A stretch of 64,000 nucleotides of DNA from Spiroplasma_E ixodetis_B (GTDB taxonomy: Bacteria > Bacillota_I > Bacilli_A > Mycoplasmatales > VBWQ01). Where the stretch lies: positions 1,364,001 through 1,428,000 of the forward strand of contig NZ_AP028955.1 in the NCBI RefSeq assembly GCF_040369795.1, written 5' to 3'. A program made the position numbers and the translations under genes. Within the stretch, counting starts at the first letter, position 1; the number at the start of each line of letters is the position of its first letter. Below are positions 41,994 through 52,584 of the stretch, piece after piece. Below the pieces are notes generated by a model. The model was not told where the DNA came from. It saw nothing but the letters and a program-made list of their open reading frames with translations, and did no database searches.

Positions 41994-43143
41994 AGACATA
42001 TTCCGTAAATAAATTTAATCAATTGTCAATAATAATATTTATAAATTTTTTAGTGTTAATAATTATAGAAGTTAATATTTTTAAAAAAATACTTTAAAAA
42101 TAAATTTATATTTCAAACACAAAAATTGTTAATATTATTTTTATATTAACTTGATAAAAATTTAAATTTTTAAAAAAATATTAAAAATATTTTTTTATTT
42201 TAATGGTTTTGTTTTATTAAAAATTTCACAAAGTAAGTTAAATCTTAAGTACATAAGTCTAAATATACTTTTTCTACATTTATTTATTAAAATTTTGAAT
42301 CTTTTTAATCAAGCAAAAACATGTTCAACTTTAATTCTAATTTTTGAAATAATTTTATTGTAGATTTTTTCTTGTTTAGTTAATTTTTTATTTTTAGTTT
42401 TTTTAATTGGTAATATAGTATTTTTATAAATATTTTGTATTCCTTGATATCCAAAATCACCAATAATTATTGTTTTTTCTGAAAATTCAAGATTTGAATT
42501 TTTTAATATTTGAAAATCATGTACTTTTCCATTATCAGCAAAAATATCAACAATTTTTTTATTAAAAAGTCATATATAATTTGAAATTTTATAGAAAACA
42601 TTCAACTTTTACCAGAAAAATATTCTAACTGTAGTTTTTTTAGTTGGTCTTTCAATTTCAATTTCAGTTGAATCAATTAAATAAAATTGAAATTCATTTA
42701 AATCTTCTTGTTTTTTCTCAATTTTTGATTTATATTTTGTTTTTAAAAACTGATAATCTTTGTCATCACTAAGTTTATTTTCTACTCAAGTAATATTTCG
42801 AAAACAACTTGATGCACTCATTTTATATTTAATACTCATTTGGAAAAAAGTATAATATTCTTTTCAGTATACTAAAGTCATCATCAATCTTTCTTCAACT
42901 GAAAGTTTATATTTTCTACCTTTAGTTTTTTTTAAATTTTCTATTTCAATTAATTTTGTTAACATTTCATCAAAATGAAAACGTTTTATACCAAAATATC
43001 TATAAAATTGTTCATTTTTTAATTTTTTTAAATTTTCAAAATTCATTTTTATCAAAACCTTATTAATTTATTAATAAAGAAATTATAAAATAAATTTTAA
43101 ATTATTAATTGACTTTTAAAAAATTTATTTACGGAATATGTCT
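41994..43143 (-). mobile_element. IS5-like element, copy 5
   Basis: The 1150-bp element is flanked by AAT on both sides, and the host IS630-like sequence resumes exactly after the duplication. The transposase (43055 down to 42195) has the A7 junction run and one A missing near 42564 (ATTAAAAAGTC versus ATTAAAAAAGTC), which shifts the second frame; it is therefore inactive. Confidence 0.92.
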
Positions 43144-43735
43144 AATATATAATACTGAATCTTCATTCATTATTTTAGCTATTTCTTTTAAAAAATCTTC
43201 TTGTTTATTTTTATCTCTTTGTTCATATAGAAAAGTTTTTTTATATGTATAATTTAGTTTTTTGAAATAGTTATAAACTGTTTCTTTAGTCACATCATCA
43301 AATTTTTCAATTACTTTTTGAACTGTAACATCTTTATTTTGCGCTAAATAATTTTTTAATTCATCTAAATCCTTTATTTTGTGGCTATGTTTTTTTTGAT
43401 AATTCAAAATTGGTTTTATATGCCCAGTTTCTTTTTTTCTTTTTCTTCATAAGAATAAAGTCTTTCTAGTAATATTGAACACTTTACAAATTTCTTTAAT
43501 TTTCATTTTTTTACTTTCATAGGCTTCTATTACTTTTCTTCGTAAGTCTTCACTGTATGGTTTTGGCATAATTTAATCTTTCTAATATATTTTAAATATT
43601 GCTGAATTGTACTTTTAAATTCAAAAACTGTTTAAATTACATATTATTATTTTACATTATTTATGAGTAAACATTACTTTAGTTAGCTATATTATGGAAA
43701 TTTTGTAAGCTTTATTTTTATTTATTCCTTTTATT

Positions 43736-44068
43736 ATGTTAAATATTAATTATAATAAAATTTTAGCCTTTTTATTTCATGGTACTACTTTTATTTTATT
43801 TTTCCATATTGCTTTTAATAAAGTAATTAGTGTTTAATTTATGACATGTTTATTATTGCGCTTAATATTTGGATTAAATGTTGCTAGAAGAGCAGTGGAG
43901 TTTGTAAATAATAATTTTTTTGTTACTATAATTTACTAATTTGTTAAGATGTCAATTTTAATTTTCTTTTGTGCTTTTTTATCAAGACAGTATGTAAAAC
44001 TATTTAAATTTAAAGTATTTGCTATAGAAAAAAAAGAAAGCAATTATTCATTAAATTATTATAATTAA
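43736..44068 (+). pseudogene. Decayed membrane protein
   Basis: One continuous frame of 111 codons with two internal stops encodes hydrophobic segments (KILAFLFHGTTFILFFHIAF, TCLLLRLIFGLN, MSILIFFCAFLS) and ends KKESNYSLNYYN. The pattern suggests the end of a polytopic membrane protein whose 5' part was lost at the IS630-like insertion. The family is not recognised. Confidence 0.5.
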
Positions 44069-44160
44069 TCTTTTTCTCTTATAATAAAATAATTATTATC
44101 TTTTAATTATTAGCGATTTTCCTCATTTTATAATCAACCATCTTTATTTGAAAAAATAAG

Positions 44161-44637
44161 TTAGCAGTTGGTTTTGCTGTTAATTATTTTAGTGATGAAG
44201 AAGGAAAAGTAGCAGCAGATGATGAAGAACAGGTTGCTGGTGATATTTAAGTTAAAATTACAGCAGATGTTAATGATTCTTATTGAGCAGGAACAACAGA
44301 CATTTTGAAAGTAACTTTAACAGATAAGCGTTCTGATTTAAACACAATTAAGGATTTATCAGGAATGGATCCAATTATTGTTAATCCTAATTTAACATAT
44401 TAACAAATTAATAAGAATGTTATTAATACTTCTAATCAATTGAAGAGTGGTCCTTTAACTGGTAATTTTACTATTCACTATTTTAGTGATAAATTTGCTA
44501 AACATGTAATTAATAACTATTATCAACAAGTTGGTACGGTTTATGTTATTATTACTCCTGATTTTCATACAGGAACTAAGCGAAAAACTAATAAAATACC
44601 AATTGTTTTTTCAATTGGAAGTAATGATAGTTTTTAA
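44161..44637 (+). pseudogene. Spiralin-like surface protein remnant
   Basis: A 159-codon frame with two stops encodes an acidic segment (DEEGKVAADDEEQVAGDI), then VKITADVNDSYWAG, KVTLTDKRSDLNTIKDL and IVNPNLTY, ending in an Ile/Thr-rich beta-type tail. The ITAD...KVTLTDKRSDLNTI pattern resembles the repeat region of Spiroplasma spiralin-like lipoproteins. No signal peptide or lipobox is left. The assignment is tentative. Confidence 0.45.
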
Positions 44638-44646
44638 ATAAAAATA

Positions 44647-45527
44647 GGAAATTATCGCCACATGTACTAGTGTCGAGGAAAAAATGAATTGAAATAATTT
44701 TTCAATAGCATATTTCAAAATGAAAACGATTGTTTAAAATATATAGCGAAGTTGAAAGTAATGAAATGTATCAGGTGTGCTTCTTCTAGTTTGAATGTTT
44801 CTGATTTGAGAAGAATAAGATGTTTGAAATGTCATCAAACATTTAGTATTCTTCATGAAACCATTTTTCACAAGTCACAAACACCTTTGACATCTTGGTT
44901 TTATCTCATCTTTAGATGAATAAACACAAAGCATGGTATACCATCAACAGATGTTGCAAGGGAATTGGGTGTGACATATAAAACAGCTTGAAGAATGGGT
45001 CATGAACTCAGAACTAGAATTTGGAATCAAGATGCAGGGTTCATTGATGATGGCACAGCACAGATGGATGAAACGTATCTTTCACATGTAGGTTTTAAAA
45101 AACAAGGAAGATCCTTGTTGAATAAACCTTGATTGTTGGAGTTTATGAGAAAACCAGCAACAAACTAATTGTGAAAGTATTGAAAAAATCAGATGAGAAA
45201 AACCTTTTATGATTTGCATTGAAAAACATTTCTACTGGGTGTTGTCTATTTACGGATTCTTGGAAGGGATATGGAAGTTTCAAAAACTTCTATCACAAAC
45301 ATGAAATCGTAAATCATGAAGTTGGGTATGTGTCATCAACAGGTGTAAACACAAACCAGATTGAATCTGAATGAAAACATATCCGGCGAACTTTCCGAAC
45401 ACACATAAAAGTTTCAAAACATAATATTCATTTATATGCCAAAGAAGCTGCATATAAATTCAATAAGATACCTATTTTTGAAACTATAATTTTGTGTTTG
45501 ATTTAGATACATGTGGGGATAATTTCC
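44647..45527 (+). mobile_element. IS1595-like element, copy 2
   Basis: The 881-bp element has ends GGAAATTATCGCCACATGTA and TACATGTGGGGATAATTTCC. It lies directly after the spiralin-like remnant and is followed by the constant hairpin. Confidence 0.88.
44684..45506 (+). pseudogene. IS1595-like transposase, frameshifted
   Basis: It has the same subtype sequence as copy 1, with the first catalytic motif intact (QMDETYLS). Frameshifts occur near the start (AATAATTTTTCAATAGC versus AATGAATTCAATAGC) and near 45125 (one A missing before CCTTGATTG). The C-terminal part with NTNQIES and KFNKIP is present. Confidence 0.85.
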
Positions 45528-45532
45528 TAGAT

Positions 45533-45593
45533 AGGCTTTTATCTCCATTTATGTGATAAAATTTAAAAATAGTACATAAAGGGATAAAAGCCT
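45533..45593 (+). repeat. Constant hairpin beside IS1595-like copy 2
   Basis: Arms AGGCTTTTATCTCCATTTAT and ATAAAGGGATAAAAGCCT surround an A/T-rich loop. It is nearly identical to the hairpin at 3990. Confidence 0.75.
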
Positions 45594-45684
45594 AAAAATA
45601 AATTAAAGAGATTATTTTTAAATATTTATTTATTATTAGGTTATAATGTAATTATATTTTTTATAAAAATTTATATTTTAATTC

Positions 45685-46558
45685 AGACTTCTCCCTGCAT
45701 GTACTTATGGAGGAAACAATGACACCGAATGAATTCATCAATGCTTTTCAAACTGAACAGCAATGTCTTGCATATATAGCAAATTTGAAAGAAAACAAAT
45801 GTATTAGGTGTTTTAGTTTTAATTTGAATACTTCTGATTTAAAAAGAATGAGATGTTTGAAATGTAATAAAACATTTAGCATTATCACAGGCACCATTTT
45901 TTCAAGGTCACAAACATCTTTAACATCTTGTTTTTATCTTATCTTTAAATGAATAAACACCAAACATGGAATTCCATCAAAAGATGTTGCAAAATTATTG
46001 GGTGTTACATATAAAACAGTTTGAAGAATGGGTCATGAAATCAGAACACGTATTGCAAAATGAAAACCTCAATTTATTGTTGAAGGTACAGTACAAATTG
46101 ATGAAATGTATCTTTCACATATGGGTTTTAAAAAACAAGGAAGATCCTTGGTTAATAAAACATTGATTATTGGAATTTATCAAAAAACAACCAATAATTT
46201 AATTGTAAAAGTATTGAAAAACGCAAAGAGTAAAAATCTTTTGCAGTTTGCAAGAAACCACATTTCTTCAAAATGTCTTTTATATACTGATTATTGAAAA
46301 GGATATTGCGATTTTAAATCAGTTTTTACTAAGCATGAAACAGTTAACCATCAAGATGGCTATGTTTAAAAAACTGGTGTAAATACGAACCAAATTGAAT
46401 CAGTTTGAAAACATATAAGAAGAGCATTTAAAACACATATCAAAGTTGCAAAACATCATGTTCATTTATATGCTAAATAAGCTGCATATAAATTCAACAA
46501 GATACCTAGTTTTGAAACTGTAATGCTATGTTTGATTTAAAAATGTGAGGAGAAGTCC
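45685..46558 (+). mobile_element. IS1595-like element, copy 3 (second subtype)
   Basis: The ends are AGACTTCTCCCTGCATGTAC and an inverted ATGTGAGGAGAAGTCC. The encoded protein is clearly related to, but distinct from, that of copies 1 and 2, so two IS1595-like subtypes are present. A hairpin follows at 46565. Confidence 0.85.
45719..46540 (+). pseudogene. IS1595-like transposase (subtype 2) with two stops
   Basis: The 822-nt frame starts MTPNEFINAF after a GGAGG site. The zinc ribbon (CIRCFS, RMRCLKCNKTF) and catalytic motifs QIDEMYLSHMG, LYTDYWKGY and NTNQIESVWKHIRR are present. TAA occurs near 46366 (DGYV-stop-KTG) and near 46478 (LYAK-stop-AAY). Confidence 0.85.
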
Positions 46559-46564
46559 GTAGAT

Positions 46565-46625
46565 AGGCTTTTCTCAGCATTTATGTGATAAAATTTAAAA
46601 ATAGTATATAAAGGAAGAAAAACCT
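46565..46625 (+). repeat. Constant hairpin beside IS1595-like copy 3
   Basis: The arms are AGGCTTTTCTCAGCATTTAT and ATAAAGGAAGAAAAACCT. Both arms differ from the other hairpins, yet pairing is largely kept, which suggests the structure itself is maintained. Confidence 0.7.
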
Positions 46626-46752
46626 TTTAATTTTTTTCTTCTAAAATTTTTTAAAATACTAAACATATTTTTTATTTGTGACAGCAATAGATATTTTAGT
46701 TATGAACTTTTATAATATTAATTAGATTAATTTTGTTAGAAAGGATAATATT

Positions 46753-48372
46753 ATGGAAAAAGAAAATCTTGCTAAAGTTACTCTCAATAAACGAACAGAA
46801 AGAAATTCAATAAACAAGTTGAAAATACAAGCTATTTTTAGCACGGCAAATCCATGAAAAGCAATCTTTATTATGGTCACACCACCTTTAATTGCTGTAA
46901 TTATTTTTTCTACTTATCAAATTTTTGATAAATGAATTGCTACACAATGAGGTGGACAAAGTATTATTGATCGTTATAATAATTATCAAAATTCAGGAAT
47001 AATGATAACTGCTGAACAAGCATTAAAAATTATTAATATCGCTACTGCTTATGCTGCTGTTCCTTCTTCAATGATGGTTTCCTTTGCTTTAATGGTCGCA
47101 ACTGGAACAGGTATTAAGTTTTCGATTGCATATGGTCAAAATAAACGAGAACAAATGTCAGAATATTTAGGAAATGGATTTTTATTATCTTTTTTAGTTT
47201 CTATTGTTCTTATGATCATTATGTATTTTAGTTGTCAGAGTATTATTGAATTTCAAGTTGGAAGTGATGCTGGAAGTAATCCAATAATTAGGGAAATAAT
47301 AATTAAAGAAGCAGTTAGATTTTCGCAAATTTTAATTATTGCTACACCATTACTTTTTTTTGCTTATTTTTTAGTTTCATTATTACGTAGTGAAGGAATG
47401 ATGTTATGAACAATTTTAATTAATGTTACGGCTTGTTTAGTAAATATATCTTTAGATTTTATTTTTGTTATTCCTGGTAAATTAGGAATGGAAGGCACTG
47501 CATATGCAACTATTATTGCTTGAGCAAGCATTAATTTATTTTCAATAGGTATTATTTGATATAGTGCCGATAATTTAAGATTTAAAGTAGCGCACTTAAA
47601 ACTTAAATGAGTAATAGTAACGGGCATTTTATTAATTGGCGCAACTTCTTTATTACAAAATATTGCCCAAAGTATTTTGGCAATGGTTACTACTAAAATT
47701 TTAAATACATTGCCACCTCCAGACTATCATGGTGGAGGAAGCACTGGTATTCCAGTTTTTGTTCAATTATATGGCGGTATTATGCCTTGGTTAATTTTAA
47801 TTAATGCACCTATTATTGGAATTACGCAGGGAGCGAGAGCATTAATTGGCTATGTTTATGGTTCAAAGGACTTTAGTCGTGTTTGACAATTGATGTGACG
47901 TTTAACTTTATTACTTTTATTGTTGCTAATTGCTTCAGTATTATTATTAGTAATAGCGGGGCAATATATGATGCATTTCTTTGGCGTAGATTTAGAAATG
48001 GCAAGATTTTTTAAAGTTTATATTATTATGCAGTTTGCTTTTTATCCATTAGCTACACTACATTATGTTGCTGTTATTTTCTATCAATCAATTAATCGTG
48101 GTAAATTGTCATTATTTGCTAGTTTACAACGAACAATTATAATGCCAATTGTTTGTTTAAGTTTAGGATATTATGTTGCACATGTTTCTCATAATGGTTT
48201 TTATTTTTATTTATTTCTTGGCTTTATTGATTTATTTGCTACTTTTATATTATTACCATTATTAATTTATACATTTTGAAAATCTAAACCATTTATTCAT
48301 ACAACTAAAGATAAAAAAACGCAAATATCTAATTTAACAGAAAAAAAAGCGCTTAATAAAAATATATCTTAA
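46753..48372 (+). CDS. MATE-family multidrug/Na+ efflux transporter
   Basis: The 539-residue protein has about twelve hydrophobic segments in two halves, the MatE arrangement, with conserved patterns such as PSSMMVSFALMVATGTGIKFS in the first half and GITQGARALIGYVYGSKDFSRVW in the second. MATE proteins export cationic drugs or metabolites using Na+ or H+ gradients. The long loop (PPPDYHGGGSTG) and the charged N- and C-termini make it longer than the usual 450 residues. GAAAGGA precedes ATG 46753. It appears monocistronic, with a terminator downstream. Confidence 0.9.
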
Positions 48373-48394
48373 TATTAATATATGAAGAAAATAA

Positions 48395-48427
48395 AAAATA
48401 CTCATTTAAAACAGAGTATTTTTTTTA
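48395..48427 (+). terminator. Rho-independent terminator after the MATE gene
   Basis: AAAATACTC and GAGTATTTT form a 9-bp stem around ATTTAAAACA, followed by a T run. Confidence 0.8.
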
Positions 48428-48522
48428 ATTATTTAAGATTAAAAAAGGTTGTTAATTTTACAAATTAAAAGGAATTAATATACAATCTATATTTGATTGA
48501 AGTCATTCCTAAAATAAAATAT

Positions 48523-48804
48523 TTATTTACCTTCATTAACTCTTTTTTTTAATGCTTTACAAGAATTAAATTTAACTACTCGCTTTCTAGGAATAGCCAT
48601 CGGTTCTGAATTTTGTGGATTTACTCCCGGTCGAGCTTTGCGGTATTTAATAGTAAAAGTCCCAAAGTTACGTAGTGTTACTTTTTCTCCTTTAATTAAA
48701 GCAGTAGCAATTTTATCTAAGATAAATTCTAACACTTCTTTGTATTCTTTTTCTGATAATTCTAATTTTTTTTGTACAGCTCGTGCTATCTGACTTTTTT
48801 GCAT
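48523..48804 (-). CDS. hup: HU-family DNA-binding protein
   Basis: The 93-residue protein has the HU/IHF fold: N-terminal helices (MQKSQIARAVQKK), GEKVTLRNFGTFTIKYRKAR, and the DNA-binding arm RPGVNPQNSEPMAIPRKRVVKF. The chosen start, ATG 48804, is preceded by AAAGGA at suitable spacing. An earlier in-frame ATG at 48837 would add 11 residues not seen in the family. HU bends DNA and organises the nucleoid. Confidence 0.92.
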   Translation of the reverse strand: MQKSQIARAVQKKLELSEKEYKEVLEFILDKIATALIKGEKVTLRNFGTFTIKYRKARPGVNPQNSEPMAIPRKRVVKFNSCKALKKRVNEGK

Positions 48805-48990
48805 AAAATTTTCAATCCTTTCTTCACCAATTACCATAAGTATGCTATAAAAAAATGGCTTAAATGATAATTATTATTATATAATATTTTTTAAAAAAAC
48901 CTTATTTAATGAAAATTAAAGACTAGTAAAAAAATAAGATTTGAATATATAAATTTATATGTTAATTAATAAGTGCAAAGGAAAAAAATC

Positions 48991-49019
48991 TTTACATTCA
49001 TTTTCTTGTATGTTAAAAT
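48991..49019 (+). promoter_or_regulatory. Probable promoter of the lipoprotein gene
   Basis: TTTACA and TAAAAT are spaced by 17 bp and end 40 bp before the start codon at 49060. Confidence 0.55.
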
Positions 49020-49059
49020 TAAAAAAATAAGTAACTACCTATTTCGGAGGTACTAAGAT

Positions 49060-49314
49060 ATGCAAATGAAAAATTTATTAAGACTTATGGGTGCATTAAG
49101 TCTAACAACAGTAGTTACTACTTCAGTTGTAGCTTGTGGTGAACAAGTTGCTAAGCAAGATATTAAAGATGTTAAAGTTGATGAACTTAAAACAGCAGTA
49201 GATAGTGAAAAAACTTTTGATGAATTAAATACTAATAAAGAGATTACTGATGCAGTTGCAGCACAAGGTGATAAAATTTCAGGAACATTTAAATTTACAG
49301 ATAATATTGCATAA
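49060..49314 (+). CDS. Small surface lipoprotein
   Basis: The 84-residue protein has a signal peptide with a hydrophobic core (LLRLMGALSLTTVVTTS) and a mollicute lipobox VVAC at about residue 26, followed by Gly-Glu. The mature part is acidic and Asp/Lys-rich (QDIKDVKVDELK). GGAGG lies 9 nt before the start. The stop TAA is followed after 12 nt by an IS630-like insertion, which separates the gene from its terminator at 51504. It is short for a Spiroplasma lipoprotein and may be a relict, but no lesion is visible. Confidence 0.8.
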   Translation: MQMKNLLRLMGALSLTTVVTTSVVACGEQVAKQDIKDVKVDELKTAVDSEKTFDELNTNKEITDAVAAQGDKISGTFKFTDNIA

Positions 49315-49815
49315 ATAATTAATATATAGCTAACTAAAGTAATGTTTACTCATATCTTGAAAAACAAAATCAATCGCTTTTTTAATATTTGGTCAATAAT
49401 TTGGTAATATTTTTCTTATATTATGTTTTATAGCAAATCAAAAATGTTCAATTGGATTTAAATTAGGAGAATATGGTGGAAGAAATAATAGTTTGCATCC
49501 AGCATTTTCAATTAATTGTTGTGTTAATTTAGATTTATGAAACGTTGCATTATCTAAAACTATAATTTGTCCAAGCTTTAATACTGGAATTAGTATATTT
49601 TTTACATATGATTCAAAAATTTTACTGTTGCAATGTCCTTCAAATGCTCATAGGGCTTTTAATTTACCTTTATTTAGTGAACCAATTATACTCATTCTTT
49701 TTATTTTATATGCGGGTTTATTATCAAATAATCTTTTACCTTTTTCAGATCAACCATATTTATAAAATTCATTATCATCAATTCCAGATTCATCAATATA
49801 TACTAAATCTTCATT

Positions 49816-50966
49816 AGACATATTCCGTAAATAAATTTAATCAATTGTCAATAATAATATTTATAAATTTTTTAGTGTTAATAATTATAGAAGTTAATAT
49901 TTTTAAAAAAATACTTTAAAAATAAATTTATATTTCAAACACAAAAATTGTTAATATTATTTTTATATTAACTTGATAAAAATTTAAATTTTTAAAAAAA
50001 TATTTTTAATATTTTTTTATTTTAATGGTTTTGTTTTATTAAAAATTTCACAAAGTAAGTTAAATCTTAAGTACATAAGTCTAAATATACTTTTTCTACA
50101 TTTATTTATTAAAATTTTGAATCTTTTTAATCAAGCAAAAACATGTTCAACTTTAATTCTAATTTTTGAAATAATTTTATTGTAGATTTTTTCTTGTTTA
50201 GTTAATTTTTTATTTTTAGTTTTTTTAATTGGTAATATAGTATTTTTATAAATATTTTGTATTCCTTGATATCCCAAATCACCAATACTTATTGTTTTTT
50301 CTGAAAATTCAAGATTTGAATTTTTTAATATTTGAAAATCATGTACTTTTCCATTATCAGCAAAAATATCAACAATTTTTTTATTAAAAAAGTCATATAT
50401 AATTTGAAATTTTATAGAAAACATTCAACTTTTACCAGAAAAATATTCTAACTGTAGTTTTTTTAGTTGGTCTTTCAATTTCAATTTCAGTTGAATCAAT
50501 TAAATAAAATTGAAATTCATTTAAATCTTCTTGTTTTTTCTCAATTTTTGATTTATATTTTGTTTTTAAAAACTGATAATCTTTGTCATCACTAAGTTTA
50601 TTTTCTACTCAAGTAATATTTCGAAAACAACTTGATGCAATCATTTTATATTTAATACTCATTTGGAAAAAAGTATAATATTCTTTTCAGTATACTAAAG
50701 TCATCATCAATCTTTCTTCAACTGAAAGTTTATATTTTCTACCTTTAGTTTTTTTTAAATTTTCTATTTCAATTAATTTTGTTAACATTTCATCAAAATG
50801 AAAACGTTTTATACCAAAATATCTATAAAATTGTTCATTTTTTAATTTTTTTAAATTTTCAAAATTCATTTTTATCAACACCTTATTAATTTATTAATAA
50901 AGAAATTATAAAATAAATTTTAAATTATTAATTGACTTTTAAAAAATTTATTTACGGAATATGTCT
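49816..50966 (-). mobile_element. IS5-like element, copy 6 (best-preserved copy)
   Basis: Both ends are complete and the flanks are ATT on either side. The element is about 1151 bp long. It sits inside the IS630-like transposase gene. Confidence 0.92.
50017..50881 (-). CDS. IS5-like transposase in two frames (A7 junction)
   Basis: The first frame (GTG 50881) is open through LIDSTEIEIERPTKK. The second covers LQLEYFSGKSW, GDLGYQG, RIKVEHVFAW and ends KTKPLK at 50017. The junction has seven A residues instead of the eight of copies 1-4, so a +1 rather than -1 shift, or addition of two or loss of one A by transcript slippage, is needed to join the frames. Both catalytic parts are otherwise unbroken. 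One change, KMIASSC for KMSASSC, is noted. Confidence 0.7.
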
Positions 50967-51503
50967 ATTCATTATTTTAGCTATTTCTTTTAAAAAATCT
51001 TCTTGTTTATTTTTATCTCTTTGTTCATATAGAAAAGTTTTTTTATATGTATAATTTTGTTTTTTGAAATAGTTATAAACTGTTTTTTTATTCATATCAC
51101 CAAATTTTTCAATTACTTTTTGAACTGTAACATCTTTATTTTGAGCTAAATAATTTTTTAATTCATCTAAATTCTTTATTTTGTGGCTATGTCCTTTTTG
51201 ATAATTCAAAATTGGTTTTATATGCCCAGTTTCTTTTTTTCTTTTTCTTCATAAGAATAAAGTCTTTCTAGTAGTATTGAACACTTTACAAATTTCTTTA
51301 ATTTTCATTTTTTTACTTTCATAGGCTTCTATTACTTTTCTTCGTAAGTCTTCACTGTATGGTTTTGGCATAATTTAATCTTTCTAATATATTTTAAATA
51401 TTGCTGAATTGTACTTTTAAATTCAAAAACTGTTTAAATTACATATTATTATTTTACATTATTTATGAGTAAACATTACTTTAGTTAGCTATATATTATT
51501 TTA

Positions 51504-51535
51504 AAATGACACAATTTAAATTGTGTCATTTTTTT
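51504..51535 (+). terminator. Perfect palindromic terminator
   Basis: AAATGACACAATTT is followed by its perfect complement AAATTGTGTCATTT and a T run. It probably ended the lipoprotein transcript before the IS630-like insertion and now insulates the str operon from upstream reading. Confidence 0.85.
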
Positions 51536-51604
51536 CTAATTATTTTTCAAAATTTATTTGACTATTACTATTAAAAACTGGTATTATACTTATTGGACTA
51601 AATT

Positions 51605-51632
51605 TTGATACACTAGGAATTGTGTATATAAT
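51605..51632 (+). promoter_or_regulatory. Promoter of the str operon
   Basis: TTGATA and TATAAT are spaced by 16 bp, 36 bp before rpsL. A second candidate lies upstream, TTGACT (51558) and TATTAT (51582) with an 18-bp spacer. Both may be used. Confidence 0.65.
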
Positions 51633-51667
51633 TAATTCTTTAAAATCATAAAGGAGGCTAACAATTA

Positions 51668-52087
51668 ATGCCAACAATGAACCAACTATTACGTAAAGGA
51701 CGTACAGATAAAAAATACAAATCTAAATCACCGGCGTTAAATGTTTCATATAATTCATTAACAAAAACAACTTCTTCAATTAGCAGTCCGCAAAAAAAAG
51801 GTGTAGCGCTTGTAGTTACTACAAGAACACCAAAAAAACCTAACTCAGCTTTAAGAAAAATTGTTCGTGCTCGTTTAACTAACGGTATGGAAGTTACTGC
51901 TTATATTTCTGGAGAAGGTCATAATTTGCAAGAACATGCTATTGTTGGAATCCGTGGTGGAAGAGTTAAAGACTTACCTGGAGTTAGATACCATGTTATT
52001 CGTGGGTATTCTGATACTGCCGGAGTAGTAAATCGTAATCAAGCTCGTTCTAAATACGGAACTAAAAAACCAAAAGATAAGAAATAA
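51668..52087 (+). CDS. rpsL: 30S ribosomal protein S12
   Basis: The 139-residue uS12 belongs to the decoding centre. Conserved parts include MNQLLRKGRTDK, TPKKPNSALRKIVR, GEGHNLQEHAIVGIRGGRVKDLPGVRYHVIRG and RSKYGTKKPK. AAAGGAGG lies upstream. First gene of the str operon. The Lys of TPKKPNS and the PGVR loop, positions where streptomycin-resistance changes occur, are wild type. Confidence 0.97.
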   Translation: MPTMNQLLRKGRTDKKYKSKSPALNVSYNSLTKTTSSISSPQKKGVALVVTTRTPKKPNSALRKIVRARLTNGMEVTAYISGEGHNLQEHAIVGIRGGRVKDLPGVRYHVIRGYSDTAGVVNRNQARSKYGTKKPKDKK

Positions 52088-52101
52088 GGAGGTAAAACTA
52101 A

Positions 52102-52569
52102 ATGCGTAAAAATCAAGCTATTAAAAGAGAATTAGTTGCTGATCCAATTTATGATTCAAAAATTGTTACTCAATTAATTAACTCCATTATGATTGATGGT
52201 AAAAAAAGTGTAGCTCAAAAAATTGTTTATAATTCTTTTAAAATTGTTGGAGAAAAAACCCAACAAGTACCATTAGAAGTATTTGAAAAGGCAATTGCTA
52301 ATATTACACCACAATTAGAAATTAAAACTCGAAGAATTGGCGGTGCAAACTATCAAGTTCCTATTGAAGTTAGTGCTACTCGTAAGATAACTTTAGCGAT
52401 TCGTTGATTAGTTTCTTATTCACAAGCAAGATATGGTAATAGTATGCAAGATAAACTTGCGGCTGAGATTATGGATGCTGCTACTGGTAATGGTTCATCA
52501 ATTAAAAAACGTGATGAAATTCATCGTATGGCTGAAGCTAATAAAGCCTTTGCTCACTATAAATGATAA
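52102..52569 (+). CDS. rpsG: 30S ribosomal protein S7
   Basis: The 155-residue uS7 nucleates assembly of the 30S head. It contains RRIGGANYQVPIEVS, IRWLVSYSQAR and IHRMAEANKAFAHYKW. The penultimate codon TGA encodes the final Trp before TAA, a direct sign of code 4. It follows rpsL by 14 nt with AAGGAGG. Confidence 0.96.
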
Positions 52570-52584
52570 TAAAGGAGAGAGAAA

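Larger units (their letters stand above)
39103..43689 (-). mobile_element. IS630-like element carrying nested IS256-like and IS5-like insertions
   Basis: The two outer ends (39103 and 43689) are IS630-like terminal repeats flanked by TA. Element sequence is found at 39103-39285, 41707-41993 and 43144-43689. Between these pieces lie an inverted IS256-like pair (39286-41706) and an IS5-like copy (41994-43143). The transposase (start ATG 43569 region, minus strand) is thereby split in three. Confidence 0.9.
49330..51371 (-). pseudogene. IS630-like transposase split by an IS5-like insertion
   Basis: The N-terminal part starts at ATG 51371 (MPKPYSEDLRRKV) and is open to KEIAKIMN. The C-terminal part resumes with NEDLVYIDESGIDD and is open to the stop at 49330. 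Apart from the insertion no lesion was noted, so precise excision would restore the gene. Confidence 0.88.
49327..51491 (-). mobile_element. IS630-like element interrupted by an IS5-like copy
   Basis: The outer ends are IS630-like terminal repeats with flanking TA. Element sequence is at 49327-49815 and 50967-51491, and the ATT duplication of the IS5-like copy marks the junction. Confidence 0.92.
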
